A program made the translations under genes and the position numbers. From Gallionellales bacterium GWA2_54_124 (GTDB taxonomy: Bacteria; Pseudomonadota; Gammaproteobacteria; Burkholderiales; Gallionellaceae): a stretch of DNA of 64,000 nucleotides. The notes beneath the pieces are model-generated. The model searched no databases. It was not told the DNA's origin and worked only from the letters and a program-made list of their open reading frames with translations. The stretch lies in the NCBI GenBank assembly GCA_001801025.1, contig MGWO01000002.1, forward strand, positions 248,001 through 312,000, given 5' to 3'. Shown here one piece after another: positions 35,247 to 43,476 of this stretch; position 1 is the stretch's first letter, and each line of letters starts with the position of its first letter.

Positions 35247-37046
35247 TTAGCTGGCAACCACGACGCGATTTTTACCGGTCTGTTTGGCCTGATACATCGC
35301 TTTATCCGCACGCCCAATCAGTTCTTCCTGCGATTCATCAGTACCCAATTGCGCGACCCCTGCACTGAAGGTGACGAGGATACGGTCGTTTTCATGCATG
35401 AAGAACTGTTTGGTGAGTTCCCTTTGCAGGCGTTCCACTGTTAACGCAGCTTCTGCCAGCGTGATATCGGGGAGGATCAGCACGAATTCCTCCCCGCCGT
35501 AACGGGCGACTGAGTCAGAGGGGCGCAGTGCTTCTTTGATGACGTGGCACAGATGAAGCAGCGCCTTGTCACCTACTTGATGACCCATGGTGTCGTTCAG
35601 GCGTTTGAAGTTGTCGATATCCAGCAGCGCAACGCACAGCGATTCGTGGCTGCGCTCCACGCGGCGGCTCTCGCGATCAAAGGCCGCATCTAAGCCGCGC
35701 CGGTTCAATGCACCGGTCAGCTGATCCTGATGAACCAGTTCGCTCACTTCGGACAGTTCCTTTTCCAGCTTAGAAATTTTTTCTTCCGCGCTTTCGACCT
35801 GTTTGCGCGAATCGAGCAACTCCTCATGCGATTTAAGCGCGCTAGCCTGTATTACCCGGGTGTCTTGCATGATGTCGTCGAGTAAGTGCCCAAGATCATT
35901 CAGGTTGCTCGATTGCGCGATTTTCTCGCTGTAACCTGCTATCTTCTGATGATAGTCGCCGGTGCTGACCGTGATGATGCCCAGACGGTCAATAAAGGTC
36001 GTCATTAAGCTCTTGAGTGTCGATTTCGCATCAATCAGGCTCTTTTTGAGCAGTCCTTGTTTAATGATGGCTTCGCGCAGACTGCGCTCGGCATCTGCGA
36101 TCACATATTTATCGATCGGATTTTCGATGATGGTGTGCAGTGCGTTTACCTGACCGTGCAGCCAATCCTCGTCTTCGACCATTTCTCCAACGTTTTCAAC
36201 CAAAAGACGCAGCAGGCGCACCAGACCTTCCTGGATTCTGGATTTGTCACTGCCGCGCAATTCAACCTTCAGCCAGAAGCTGCGCAGATCCTTGGCAAGC
36301 TCTGCAATCTGGTCGCAGGTTTTGATCTGGCGAACTTGTGCGCTGAGCAGGCCGACTTCCTCTGCGAGTTCCGGTTGTGCGCTAAGCGTACCCTCCAGCG
36401 CGTGTGCGAGCAGCTCTTTGAGTTTTTCGAGCATTTCTGCTGCCTGATTTTTGATGGACGAGAGATCTGAAGCCGCGGATTTTGGTTCCGTCGTTTGGGC
36501 AGTTGCCGGTGGCAACGCAGGATGTACCGCGCTCGATTCTGGATTTTCAATCAGGCTGTCAGTGATCGCAGATTCCGACCATGAGCGGATCAGCTTGCCT
36601 AACTTTTCAAACAGGATGTCAGGATCGGATGTAAAGCGTGCTAATACGGTTTCCAGACTTTCCTTTTTGCGCGAAACGGTCAGGCCTTTGTGCGGCAGGT
36701 CAATTTGTCGCAATAAATCGCGGATTAAAACCGGCCAGGTTTGTTCGGGTGCATCGCTCTTATGTGTCTTGGGAAGTACCTTTTCAATTTCCTCGAAGCA
36801 TTTGTCCCAGTTTTCTTCGCCCAGCCTTTTTTTCAAGGCGAGTCCGGTACCGGCGGCCTTGTCGGTTTGCAGCAAATGTTCGACGACATTGCGCAAAACT
36901 TTTGCAGCACCGTTCACCTCGATGGCGGGCTCGCCGCTGATCTCAGTAAAAATTTTTGCATAATTGTCAGGGGTGGGCATGAGCCTGCGTTGAGCCAGCA
37001 TTTTTAGGGTTTCGCGGGCAACTTCTGACGGATTTTGCTTATTCAT
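35247..37046 (-). CDS. GGDEF diguanylate cyclase with a long helical N-terminus
   Basis: The 599-residue product makes cyclic di-GMP from two GTP. The C-terminal GGDEF domain (about 435-599) has the active motif GGEEF at 517-521 and an RxxD inhibitory site five residues before it, so product inhibition is expected. The first 430 residues are largely helical or coiled coil, with no clear sensor domain and no membrane segment. It is convergent with the glycosylation island and separated from the downstream response regulator by 85 bases. Cyclic di-GMP typically controls flagellar motility versus attachment, which fits the neighbouring flagellar genes; that role is inferred. Confidence 0.9.
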   Translation of the reverse strand: MNKQNPSEVARETLKMLAQRRLMPTPDNYAKIFTEISGEPAIEVNGAAKVLRNVVEHLLQTDKAAGTGLALKKRLGEENWDKCFEEIEKVLPKTHKSDAPEQTWPVLIRDLLRQIDLPHKGLTVSRKKESLETVLARFTSDPDILFEKLGKLIRSWSESAITDSLIENPESSAVHPALPPATAQTTEPKSAASDLSSIKNQAAEMLEKLKELLAHALEGTLSAQPELAEEVGLLSAQVRQIKTCDQIAELAKDLRSFWLKVELRGSDKSRIQEGLVRLLRLLVENVGEMVEDEDWLHGQVNALHTIIENPIDKYVIADAERSLREAIIKQGLLKKSLIDAKSTLKSLMTTFIDRLGIITVSTGDYHQKIAGYSEKIAQSSNLNDLGHLLDDIMQDTRVIQASALKSHEELLDSRKQVESAEEKISKLEKELSEVSELVHQDQLTGALNRRGLDAAFDRESRRVERSHESLCVALLDIDNFKRLNDTMGHQVGDKALLHLCHVIKEALRPSDSVARYGGEEFVLILPDITLAEAALTVERLQRELTKQFFMHENDRILVTFSAGVAQLGTDESQEELIGRADKAMYQAKQTGKNRVVVAS

Positions 37047-37131
37047 GGATTAATCTTAGATAAGTAGATTAGGCGTTTGTGATTGTCTGATATATCTGCG
37101 ATAAAAGACAAGGTAAATTAATCGTGCCTCG

Positions 37132-37773
37132 CTAATCCTGAAGTTCGACTAAACGATGGGTAATCGCATAGTGGATCGCTTCGGCATTGTTGGTGAACGT
37201 CATTTTCGCCAGCATCCGGCTGCGATAGACGCTGACCGTTTTGGGGCTGAGCGCCATAATCTGTGAGATTTCACTCAATGTTTTACCCGAGGCCATCAGG
37301 CACAGCGTTTGGTATTCGCGGTTCGACAGATTTTGGTGCATCAGTTCTTGTGATTCGCCGATCAGATTGTTCAGCAGTTGTTCGGCCAGTATTTCGCTGA
37401 TATATTTTTTCCCGCCCAGCACATGGTGAATCGCTTTGATCAGGACATCAGATGCACTTTGCTTGTTGATGTAACCCATTGCGCCCGCCTTGAGAGCGCG
37501 CACACCATACTGGTCTTCGGGATACATGCTTAAAATTATAATTTTGAGCTGAGGTTGTTCAGATTTAAATTGTTTGAGCACTTCGATGCCGTGCTTGTCA
37601 GGCAGATTGATGTCCAGCAGCATTAAATCAAAATGTGCTGCGCGCAGCATGCTGATGGCTTCTGTTCCGCTGGATGCCTCTCCCGTTATTTTCAGGTCCG
37701 GCGTATCCTCCAGCAGTTGCTTAAGCCCTTTGCGGATTAAAGCGTGATCATCGACGACAAGAATCTGGATCAT
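37132..37773 (-). CDS. NarL/FixJ-type response regulator
   Basis: The 213-residue product has a receiver domain (MIQILVVDDH, acidic pair at 8-9; phospho-acceptor Asp54 in LMLLDINLPD; a conserved Lys in YINKQS) and a C-terminal LuxR/GerE helix-turn-helix (NLSNREYQTLCLMASGKTLSEI, then SPKTVSVYRSRM). It is a DNA-binding transcription factor switched by a HisKA_3-type kinase. A kinase of exactly that type lies on the same strand at 45070-46275, with 7.3 kb of other genes in between. The ATG at 37773 is preferred to a TTG five codons upstream. Confidence 0.92.
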   Translation of the reverse strand: MIQILVVDDHALIRKGLKQLLEDTPDLKITGEASSGTEAISMLRAAHFDLMLLDINLPDKHGIEVLKQFKSEQPQLKIIILSMYPEDQYGVRALKAGAMGYINKQSASDVLIKAIHHVLGGKKYISEILAEQLLNNLIGESQELMHQNLSNREYQTLCLMASGKTLSEISQIMALSPKTVSVYRSRMLAKMTFTNNAEAIHYAITHRLVELQD

Positions 37774-38052
37774 ATCGTTATTGAACAAGGCATTTGTTGA
37801 TTTGAGTGTGGCGGGCAGACTTTCAATCTTGATTTTCCTTAAGCCGGAAGGTTCGTGTAATTGGATTTACACTGCTTGAGAGCCGATATGTTAAACACGT
37901 TTACTGTATTTAGAGGATTCTACTGCAAAACAATTTATAATTTCACGATTTAGGTTAATTATGTGGTTTTACGCCGGTGAGTTGCGGATTATGCGTATAC
38001 CGGCTATGTCGCATATTCTTTACGTAAGGCCGTATCTGTTAAGCTTCAATTT
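37774..38052. other. Divergent intergenic region between response regulator and Ser/Thr kinase
   Basis: About 280 bases without a gene. A TTTATAATTT stretch at 37934-37943 looks like a -10 element for the downstream kinase gene, but I find no matching -35 at the right spacing. The region is AT-richer than its flanks around 37890-37970. No repeat, tRNA or hairpin of note was seen. Confidence 0.4.
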
Positions 38053-39753
38053 ATGAACAATCTAGAAATGTTGGGTAAATATCGCATCGTCGGCGAGCTC
38101 GGTAGGGGGGCGATGGGTATTGTTTATGAGGCCTTTGATACGCTGATTGAGCGTACGGTCGCCATTAAAACGATACTGAAATCCGGTATACAGGCTGATG
38201 AGGCGGAGGATGTTTTTAACCGTTTTCGCAGCGAAGCGAGGGCTGCGGGCCGTCTGGCTCACCCGAAAATCATCTCCATTTATGAGTATGGCGAAAATGA
38301 GGAAATGGCGTATATCGTCATGGAACTGGTTCGCGGTCGGGAATTAAGCGACTATTTCGATCATGGCAGACGGATGTCGCTAGGCGCCGGACTGCGCATT
38401 GTGGTGCAATTACTCGATGCACTTGAATATTTGCATGCGCACGGTATTGTTCATCGCGACATCAAGCCTGCGAATATCATGATAACGGCTGAGGGCGACG
38501 TCAAAATTGCGGATTTTGGTATCGCCAAGATTGATGCATCGGGGCATACCCAGGTGGGTGTGGTGCTGGGAACGCCTACTTATATGGCACCTGAACAATT
38601 TATGGGGCACGATGTTGATCATCGCGCCGATCTGTATGCGGCGGGTGTTATTCTGTATCTGATGCTCACAGGCGAACGTCCCTTCGTCGGCAGCGTCATC
38701 GCGATCATGCATCAGGCGGTGCATCGCGATGCGACGCCACCCTCCCAGCTCAACCCGCTTGTGACAAAACAGCTCGATGCCGTGGTGAGTCGAGCAATGG
38801 CAAAGCGCGCGGAAGATCGCTTTCAGAGTGCAAATAAGTTTTTGAAAGCCCTCAAAGTGGCGGCTTTGAGCTTGCCTGAGACTGAGCAGGAGACGGATCG
38901 TTCAGTAGACTCATCTGAGGTCTTTTCGCCTGATGAGACGCTGGAACTGCCGGGTGAGGGGCGCTCCACAGGTACCTGGCGAGAAGCCGATATTGCCGAG
39001 TGGCAGCGTATTTCCCATAGTAAAAATCCTGATGACTTCAGGGATTACTTAAAGGAGTTCGCTGATGGCGGTTTCGTTACGCTTGCGATGTCGCGCATTG
39101 AAATGCTGGAGAAGGCAGCGCTACGAGCCAGACAGGAGGCGCAGGCCGCAGAATTAAAAGCGCGCGCCGAGGCACAGGCCGAACTTGAAGCCCGTCAGAA
39201 ACAGGATGCGGAGACCAAGGCGCTGTTGGCATTAAAAATTGCTCAGATTAAAAACGAAGCGGAAGCGTCGCGTGTGGAAGACGCGATCAGACGCGAAAAA
39301 GAAGCTGCAGAGCAGGCAGAGCGGGCACGTACGCTCTCCGCTACGCTATCTTTGCATGCAGAAAAGCGTGCCGGAGTCGTGTTAAGTCGGGAGGCTAGCA
39401 GCGATGCTGAGCGTCAAATGAAAATCGAGGAAAAGCGTCGCTTAGAAGAAGAAGTGCGGCGCAGACGTCAGGCCCGTCAGCAGATGCTGTCTGCGCGCGA
39501 GTCCGCCGAACATAAAGCCGAGGCGGCTGCGGCGGCTCAGCGTGAGCGTACAGCGGCAGAGTTGATGGCGCGTAACCGCGAGGTGGAAGAGGCGAGGGCG
39601 CAGGCAGAAACGGCCAATCGTCTTAGGCTGGAAGTGGAGGAAAAGGCAGCTTTGGAACAGAAGAGAACAGGTATCAAAATGTTGATTATCGGTATCTTTC
39701 TGGTGTTTATGCTGATTGGAATTATCTTCGGTCTGTTGCCTTCGTCAAAGTGA
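38053..39753 (+). CDS. Membrane-anchored Ser/Thr protein kinase with long coiled coil
   Basis: The 566-residue product is a bacterial Hanks-type kinase (about 9-275). It has a glycine loop GELGRGAMG, catalytic VAIK Lys39, HRDIKPANIM near residue 134, DFGIAK near 154 and GTPTYMAPEQ. All catalytic residues are present. Residues about 340-535 are a very charged Ala/Glu/Arg/Lys coiled coil, and one membrane helix closes the protein (MLIIGIFLVFMLIGIIFGL). There is no PASTA domain. The convergent neighbour encodes an FHA protein, a phosphothreonine reader, 8 bases away. The Zorya-like genes follow, so kinase, reader and membrane motor may be one signalling set; this is inference. Confidence 0.92.
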   Translation: MNNLEMLGKYRIVGELGRGAMGIVYEAFDTLIERTVAIKTILKSGIQADEAEDVFNRFRSEARAAGRLAHPKIISIYEYGENEEMAYIVMELVRGRELSDYFDHGRRMSLGAGLRIVVQLLDALEYLHAHGIVHRDIKPANIMITAEGDVKIADFGIAKIDASGHTQVGVVLGTPTYMAPEQFMGHDVDHRADLYAAGVILYLMLTGERPFVGSVIAIMHQAVHRDATPPSQLNPLVTKQLDAVVSRAMAKRAEDRFQSANKFLKALKVAALSLPETEQETDRSVDSSEVFSPDETLELPGEGRSTGTWREADIAEWQRISHSKNPDDFRDYLKEFADGGFVTLAMSRIEMLEKAALRARQEAQAAELKARAEAQAELEARQKQDAETKALLALKIAQIKNEAEASRVEDAIRREKEAAEQAERARTLSATLSLHAEKRAGVVLSREASSDAERQMKIEEKRRLEEEVRRRRQARQQMLSARESAEHKAEAAAAAQRERTAAELMARNREVEEARAQAETANRLRLEVEEKAALEQKRTGIKMLIIGIFLVFMLIGIIFGLLPSSK

Positions 39754-39761
39754 GGTATGAC

Positions 39762-40661
39762 TTACAGGCCGTTTGTAATCGAAAATGCGATAAATTCGTT
39801 GGGATTTTTTTTGTAGGGATGTCCCAGACTGATGGTGCCTGATTCGCGCAGCACCATTTCTTCACGCCGTAACTGAATTTCACCTTCGCCGTTGATGGTT
39901 ACATAGGTTCCGTTTGAGCTTAGATCGACCAGAATAAACTTGTCGCGTCGTCGCTCAATCTTTGCGTGCATACGAGATGCGCTGCGATTCTTCGTGACGA
40001 TATCAGCGGTCTCATCGCGACCGATTGTGATGGAGGGCTGAGTGGCATTGACGATAAATGCTTCGCGCAGATGGGTCAGCTGTAAAACGGGTTCGCAATC
40101 CTGAGTGGTGTAGGTATTGCCGACCATCATGGTCAGATCTTCACTCTCGTGCCAGATAACCTCGCGTACTTCGATATCATCGGCCTTGCCTTTGATTGAT
40201 AAGCTGCTGAGTGTGCGGGTGCCGGTGCGCATGATGGGCGGAAACAGCGCGACGGTAGCTCCGGTTGTGATGATTTGCTGCGCCTGAGCAATTTCTGCCA
40301 TGCGAGCGGCGATGTTGACTGTGTCACCGAAGATATCCCCGTCGTTCTCCAGTACAGGACCGTAGTGAAAGCCGATGCGAATGAAAACGTGAATGCCGTC
40401 AATCGGTGGCTTTGCGCTCACCACCATCTGCATTTCGCAGGCGGCCTGTGCTGCCGAAACCGGGTCGGGGAAAACTGCCATAATTTCGTCGCCTATCGTT
40501 TTGACGACACGGCCGGCATGCGCCAGTGTGAGGCTGCGCAACACACTCAGGCAGCGGTCAATGGCTGCGAATGCGCGTGCGTCCCCGAGAACCTCATACA
40601 AGCGCGTACTGCCGCTCACGTCGGCAAACAGTACTGCATTCTCCTGTTGGGTTGTGTTCAC
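39762..40661 (-). CDS. Class III adenylyl cyclase fused to an FHA domain
   Basis: The 299-residue product has an N-terminal class III cyclase domain (about 8-170) with metal-binding Asp14 (LFADVSGSTR) and Asp58 (KTIGDEIMAVF), and the FGDTVNIAARM segment with transition-state Asn116 and Arg120. Lys54 suggests ATP over GTP. The C-terminal FHA domain (about 205-280) has SITIGRDE, SRMHAKI and LVDLSSNGTYV, with the Arg, Ser and Asn residues that bind phosphothreonine. I start at GTG 40661 because a TATAAT -10 element lies 30 bases upstream and the longer frame would begin inside the divergent gene. Expected product: cAMP, under control of a phosphoprotein partner. Confidence 0.9.
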   Translation of the reverse strand: MNTTQQENAVLFADVSGSTRLYEVLGDARAFAAIDRCLSVLRSLTLAHAGRVVKTIGDEIMAVFPDPVSAAQAACEMQMVVSAKPPIDGIHVFIRIGFHYGPVLENDGDIFGDTVNIAARMAEIAQAQQIITTGATVALFPPIMRTGTRTLSSLSIKGKADDIEVREVIWHESEDLTMMVGNTYTTQDCEPVLQLTHLREAFIVNATQPSITIGRDETADIVTKNRSASRMHAKIERRRDKFILVDLSSNGTYVTINGEGEIQLRREEMVLRESGTISLGHPYKKNPNEFIAFSITNGL

Positions 40662-40691
40662 TATTGCAATTCCGATTGAATCAAGCTTCCC

Positions 40692-40697
40692 ATTATA
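40692..40697 (-). promoter_or_regulatory. -10 element for the cyclase-FHA gene
   Basis: On the minus strand the sequence reads CCTTTATAATGGG, a perfect TATAAT. A -35 match at 17 bases is poor. The transcript would start near 40685, giving a short leader before GTG 40661. The rest of the 147-base divergent gap (40662-40808) shows CATAAT at 40766-40771 as a weak -10 candidate for zorA. Confidence 0.5.
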
Positions 40698-40808
40698 AAG
40701 GGTGTTGATGAAAATGAATGGTATGAATTTAAGCAAATCGCATACCCAGATGATAGAACTTCCGTCATAATTCTCGCGCCCGGCAGGCGGGTTTTTCTGT
40801 AAATTAAA

Positions 40809-42746
40809 ATGATGACATTCACCGCGCTTCCCCAGCATATTTATATTTTTGCCGCCATACTCGGTGTGCTGCTGATTTCATTCGTGTTTTTTTCCATGCT
40901 CCCCGCTTTTATCGTTTCGCGGCGTTTGTCTGGAATCATTAAAAGACTGCGCGAGTTGAACGGCAAACCTGATGGCAGTCTGGAGAAAATATTTCAGAAA
41001 ACGGGTGTGCTTGAGCATTTGTGGTATGAGTATTCAGATTCGTTGCATCAGCAGCTCGATGAGAAGCAGCCGCAGGCGATACGTTTTCGCTCCACGCTGC
41101 CCGCCAGCGTGGTGTTCAGGCCGGATATCGTTGTGGATATTCCGTTGCGCTCGGATTTTTTCAAACATTTGCCGGGGTTGTTCACCGGGGTCGGGATCAT
41201 CGGGACTTTCTACGGTCTGTTGATCGGCATGCAGTCGTTCGTGGTTTCCGAAAATCCGGTTGTGGTGCGCGCAAGTTTGACGCGCCTGTTACACGGTGTC
41301 TCCGAAGCGTTTTTGGTGTCTGCATCCGCCATTACACTGGCCATGATCGTCACCTTTGTTGAAAAATTAGTGGTGTCGAGCCTGAATGCGAAAGTCGAAA
41401 AACTGATTCAATTGCTCGATGGATTGTTTGAAGGGGGGGCCGGCGAAGAATATCTTGCGCGCCTCGTCCGCGCCTCCGAAGCTTCCGCCGGGCAATCATT
41501 GCTCAAGGGCGATCTAAAGGAAATGCTCACTGAACTCAGTGAAAAGCAAATCGCGGCAAACAACGCAGGTGTTGCGGCATTGGGAGAGCAGATTTCTCGT
41601 AGCATTGAAGTGGGCTTGAAGGGCCCCTTGTCTGAAATTGCCCAGGCGCTGAAAGCGACGCACGATGAGCCTGCGCTACAGACGATGCTAAGTGGTATGT
41701 TTGACAACTTTAACCGGCAAATGAAAGAGTTGTTCGGCGGTCAGGCAAATGATATGAACAGCTTGCAGAAGCAGACGATTGATGCCCTGAGCGCAACGGT
41801 TGCAAGGCTGGAAGCGATGGCGACGGAAGCGGGGGCTGCAGGCCAGCGCAGCATGGAGGCGATTGCCGAGCAACTGGGACGATCGAGCGCTGCGGCAGAA
41901 TCGCGTCAGGCTTTGATGAATGAAAAGTTGGCTGAGTTTATCGGACAAATGCGCGAGGCGGCCAGCCAGACTCAGTCCGAATCAAAGGGGCAATTGCAGC
42001 AATCACTGAGCGAACTGTCAGTGCGTATGGGTGCGTTGATAGACGGCTTGGGTACGCAGGTGCGTTCAGTAACCGATGTTAGTCGTCAGAACCAGCTTGA
42101 GATGGAGCAGCAGGGCAAACAGATGGTCAGTCAGTTCGGCGGGCAAATCGAGGCGGTGGTCGAAGGTGTGACCGAGGCTGTTGCCGAGATGAAATCGGCC
42201 GTGACCGTGATGCAGGCGACGACGAAAGATGCCCTGTCGGCGCTGGGCGGCAGCGCGGATACCCTGTATTTGGCGAGTCAGGATTTTGCACGTGCTGGTC
42301 AGTTGGTGAACGCAACGATGGAAAAATCAGCCGCGGTGGCCAATCAGTTGCTTGAGGCCGCAGAGACGGTGTCGACCGCCGCCAGCGGCTTGGGCGATTT
42401 GTTTGCCGATTACAAGACATCGCGCGATGCGATGATTGCGCAGATGCAGACCTTGCAATTGCTGGCAGAGCAGGTGCGACGCGATGCTTCTATGTCAGGC
42501 GAGGTGTTTGAGAAGATTGAGTCGGCCACAGGCAAGCTGGTTGCGGCGCAAATGGACGCGGACCAGTATTTGTCCAGAATATCGGATGTGATTGGCCTTG
42601 CTCATCAGTCATTCAGCGATGGAATGACGCGCGCTGTGGGTGAGGCAAACCGTGAGTTTCATCAGGCCTTGTCAGACTCAGTCAAGCTGTTGCGTGAGGG
42701 AATTCATGAACTGGAGAGTACGCTCGATGCGGCCACCAATGTTTAA
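40809..42746 (+). CDS. zorA: ZorA-like MotA/TolQ-family proton-channel protein with long tail
   Basis: The 645-residue product has three membrane segments (about 10-33, 121-143, 162-187). The second reads LPGLFTGVGIIGTFYGLL, the pattern of ZorA proteins of the anti-phage Zorya system and of the MotA/TolQ/ExbB stator family. Residues about 195-645 form a long helical cytoplasmic tail rich in Ala, Gln, Ser and Glu, as in ZorA, where the tail transmits motor rotation or membrane sensing. It does not look like flagellar MotA, which is about 290 residues and has no such tail. zorB follows after 12 bases. ATG codons at 40809 and 40812 are both possible. Confidence 0.85.
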   Translation: MMTFTALPQHIYIFAAILGVLLISFVFFSMLPAFIVSRRLSGIIKRLRELNGKPDGSLEKIFQKTGVLEHLWYEYSDSLHQQLDEKQPQAIRFRSTLPASVVFRPDIVVDIPLRSDFFKHLPGLFTGVGIIGTFYGLLIGMQSFVVSENPVVVRASLTRLLHGVSEAFLVSASAITLAMIVTFVEKLVVSSLNAKVEKLIQLLDGLFEGGAGEEYLARLVRASEASAGQSLLKGDLKEMLTELSEKQIAANNAGVAALGEQISRSIEVGLKGPLSEIAQALKATHDEPALQTMLSGMFDNFNRQMKELFGGQANDMNSLQKQTIDALSATVARLEAMATEAGAAGQRSMEAIAEQLGRSSAAAESRQALMNEKLAEFIGQMREAASQTQSESKGQLQQSLSELSVRMGALIDGLGTQVRSVTDVSRQNQLEMEQQGKQMVSQFGGQIEAVVEGVTEAVAEMKSAVTVMQATTKDALSALGGSADTLYLASQDFARAGQLVNATMEKSAAVANQLLEAAETVSTAASGLGDLFADYKTSRDAMIAQMQTLQLLAEQVRRDASMSGEVFEKIESATGKLVAAQMDADQYLSRISDVIGLAHQSFSDGMTRAVGEANREFHQALSDSVKLLREGIHELESTLDAATNV

Positions 42747-42758
42747 GGCGGCGATGTC

Positions 42759-43475
42759 ATGATCAATAAATACCTGCTTTTGGGGCGACGCAACAAGGAA
42801 GAGGGTGAAAAACCGTTCTGGATTTCATTCGCCGACCTGATGACGGCGCTGATGGTGATGTTTTTGCTGGTGATGAGCGTCGCGCTATTGGCTGTCACCG
42901 ATCAGGTCTCGTCGGCGGATCGCAATAAAATTCAGCGTGAGCAGGAAATTGATCAGCTGCTGGGAAAAATTGCCAAGGCGGCTGAAAAATACCCTGGAAT
43001 TTTTGTCGATAAAAATCGCGCGGTGATCGATTTTGGCGACCGCGCCCGCTTTGATACCGGCAGTTCAACCTTGTCTGCTGAACAGGCGCAGTATCTGAGC
43101 CTTTTTGTATCCGAAATGCTGGTCGTGGCCAAGGATCAGCTGGGCCGTAAATGGCTCAAGCGCATTATTGCAGAGGGGTATGCCGATCAGCGGGGCGATT
43201 ACCTACTGAATCTGAATTTGAGTTTGCAGCGCAGTCAGCGCGTGTTGTGCGCACTGCTGTCACCGCCTGTTAATCAGACATTCATGCTGACGCCAGAGGA
43301 AAAGGAACGCGTGCGCGATTATTTTCTGGTGGGTGGTTATTCATTCAATTCGGCCAAAAAATCCCTGGAGGAGAGTCGTCGTATTGAATTACGTCTGGAG
43401 TTTTTCGGTCAGGATGAGGAGCATCCGGTCATGAACGATATTACCCGCGGGAATTTTGGCAGTTGCAGAATCTAA
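42759..43475 (+). CDS. zorB: ZorB-like MotB/OmpA-family stator protein
   Basis: The 238-residue product has one N-terminal membrane helix (about 24-46, FADLMTALMVMFLLVMSVAL) with Asp26, the position of the proton-carrying Asp in MotB-type stators and ZorB. A periplasmic OmpA-like peptidoglycan-binding domain follows (about 85-225: FDTGSSTLSAEQ, IIAEGYADQRGDYLLNLNLS, RRIELRLEF). With the preceding gene it should form a proton-driven ZorAB complex fixed to the cell wall. It is shorter than typical MotB and lies next to an EH-signature gene, which supports ZorB over a flagellar stator. AAGG lies about 12 bases before the ATG. Confidence 0.87.
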   Translation: MINKYLLLGRRNKEEGEKPFWISFADLMTALMVMFLLVMSVALLAVTDQVSSADRNKIQREQEIDQLLGKIAKAAEKYPGIFVDKNRAVIDFGDRARFDTGSSTLSAEQAQYLSLFVSEMLVVAKDQLGRKWLKRIIAEGYADQRGDYLLNLNLSLQRSQRVLCALLSPPVNQTFMLTPEEKERVRDYFLVGGYSFNSAKKSLEESRRIELRLEFFGQDEEHPVMNDITRGNFGSCRI

Positions 43476-43476
43476 A

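Noticed and set aside
40662-40838. Longer start of the cyclase-FHA gene at 40838
   Set aside because: It would begin inside the divergent zorA gene and upstream of the TATAAT element.
40809-43475. Flagellar stator genes motA and motB
   Set aside because: The first protein has a 450-residue tail and ZorA-like membrane motif, and an EH-signature gene follows; motA is normally about 290 residues.
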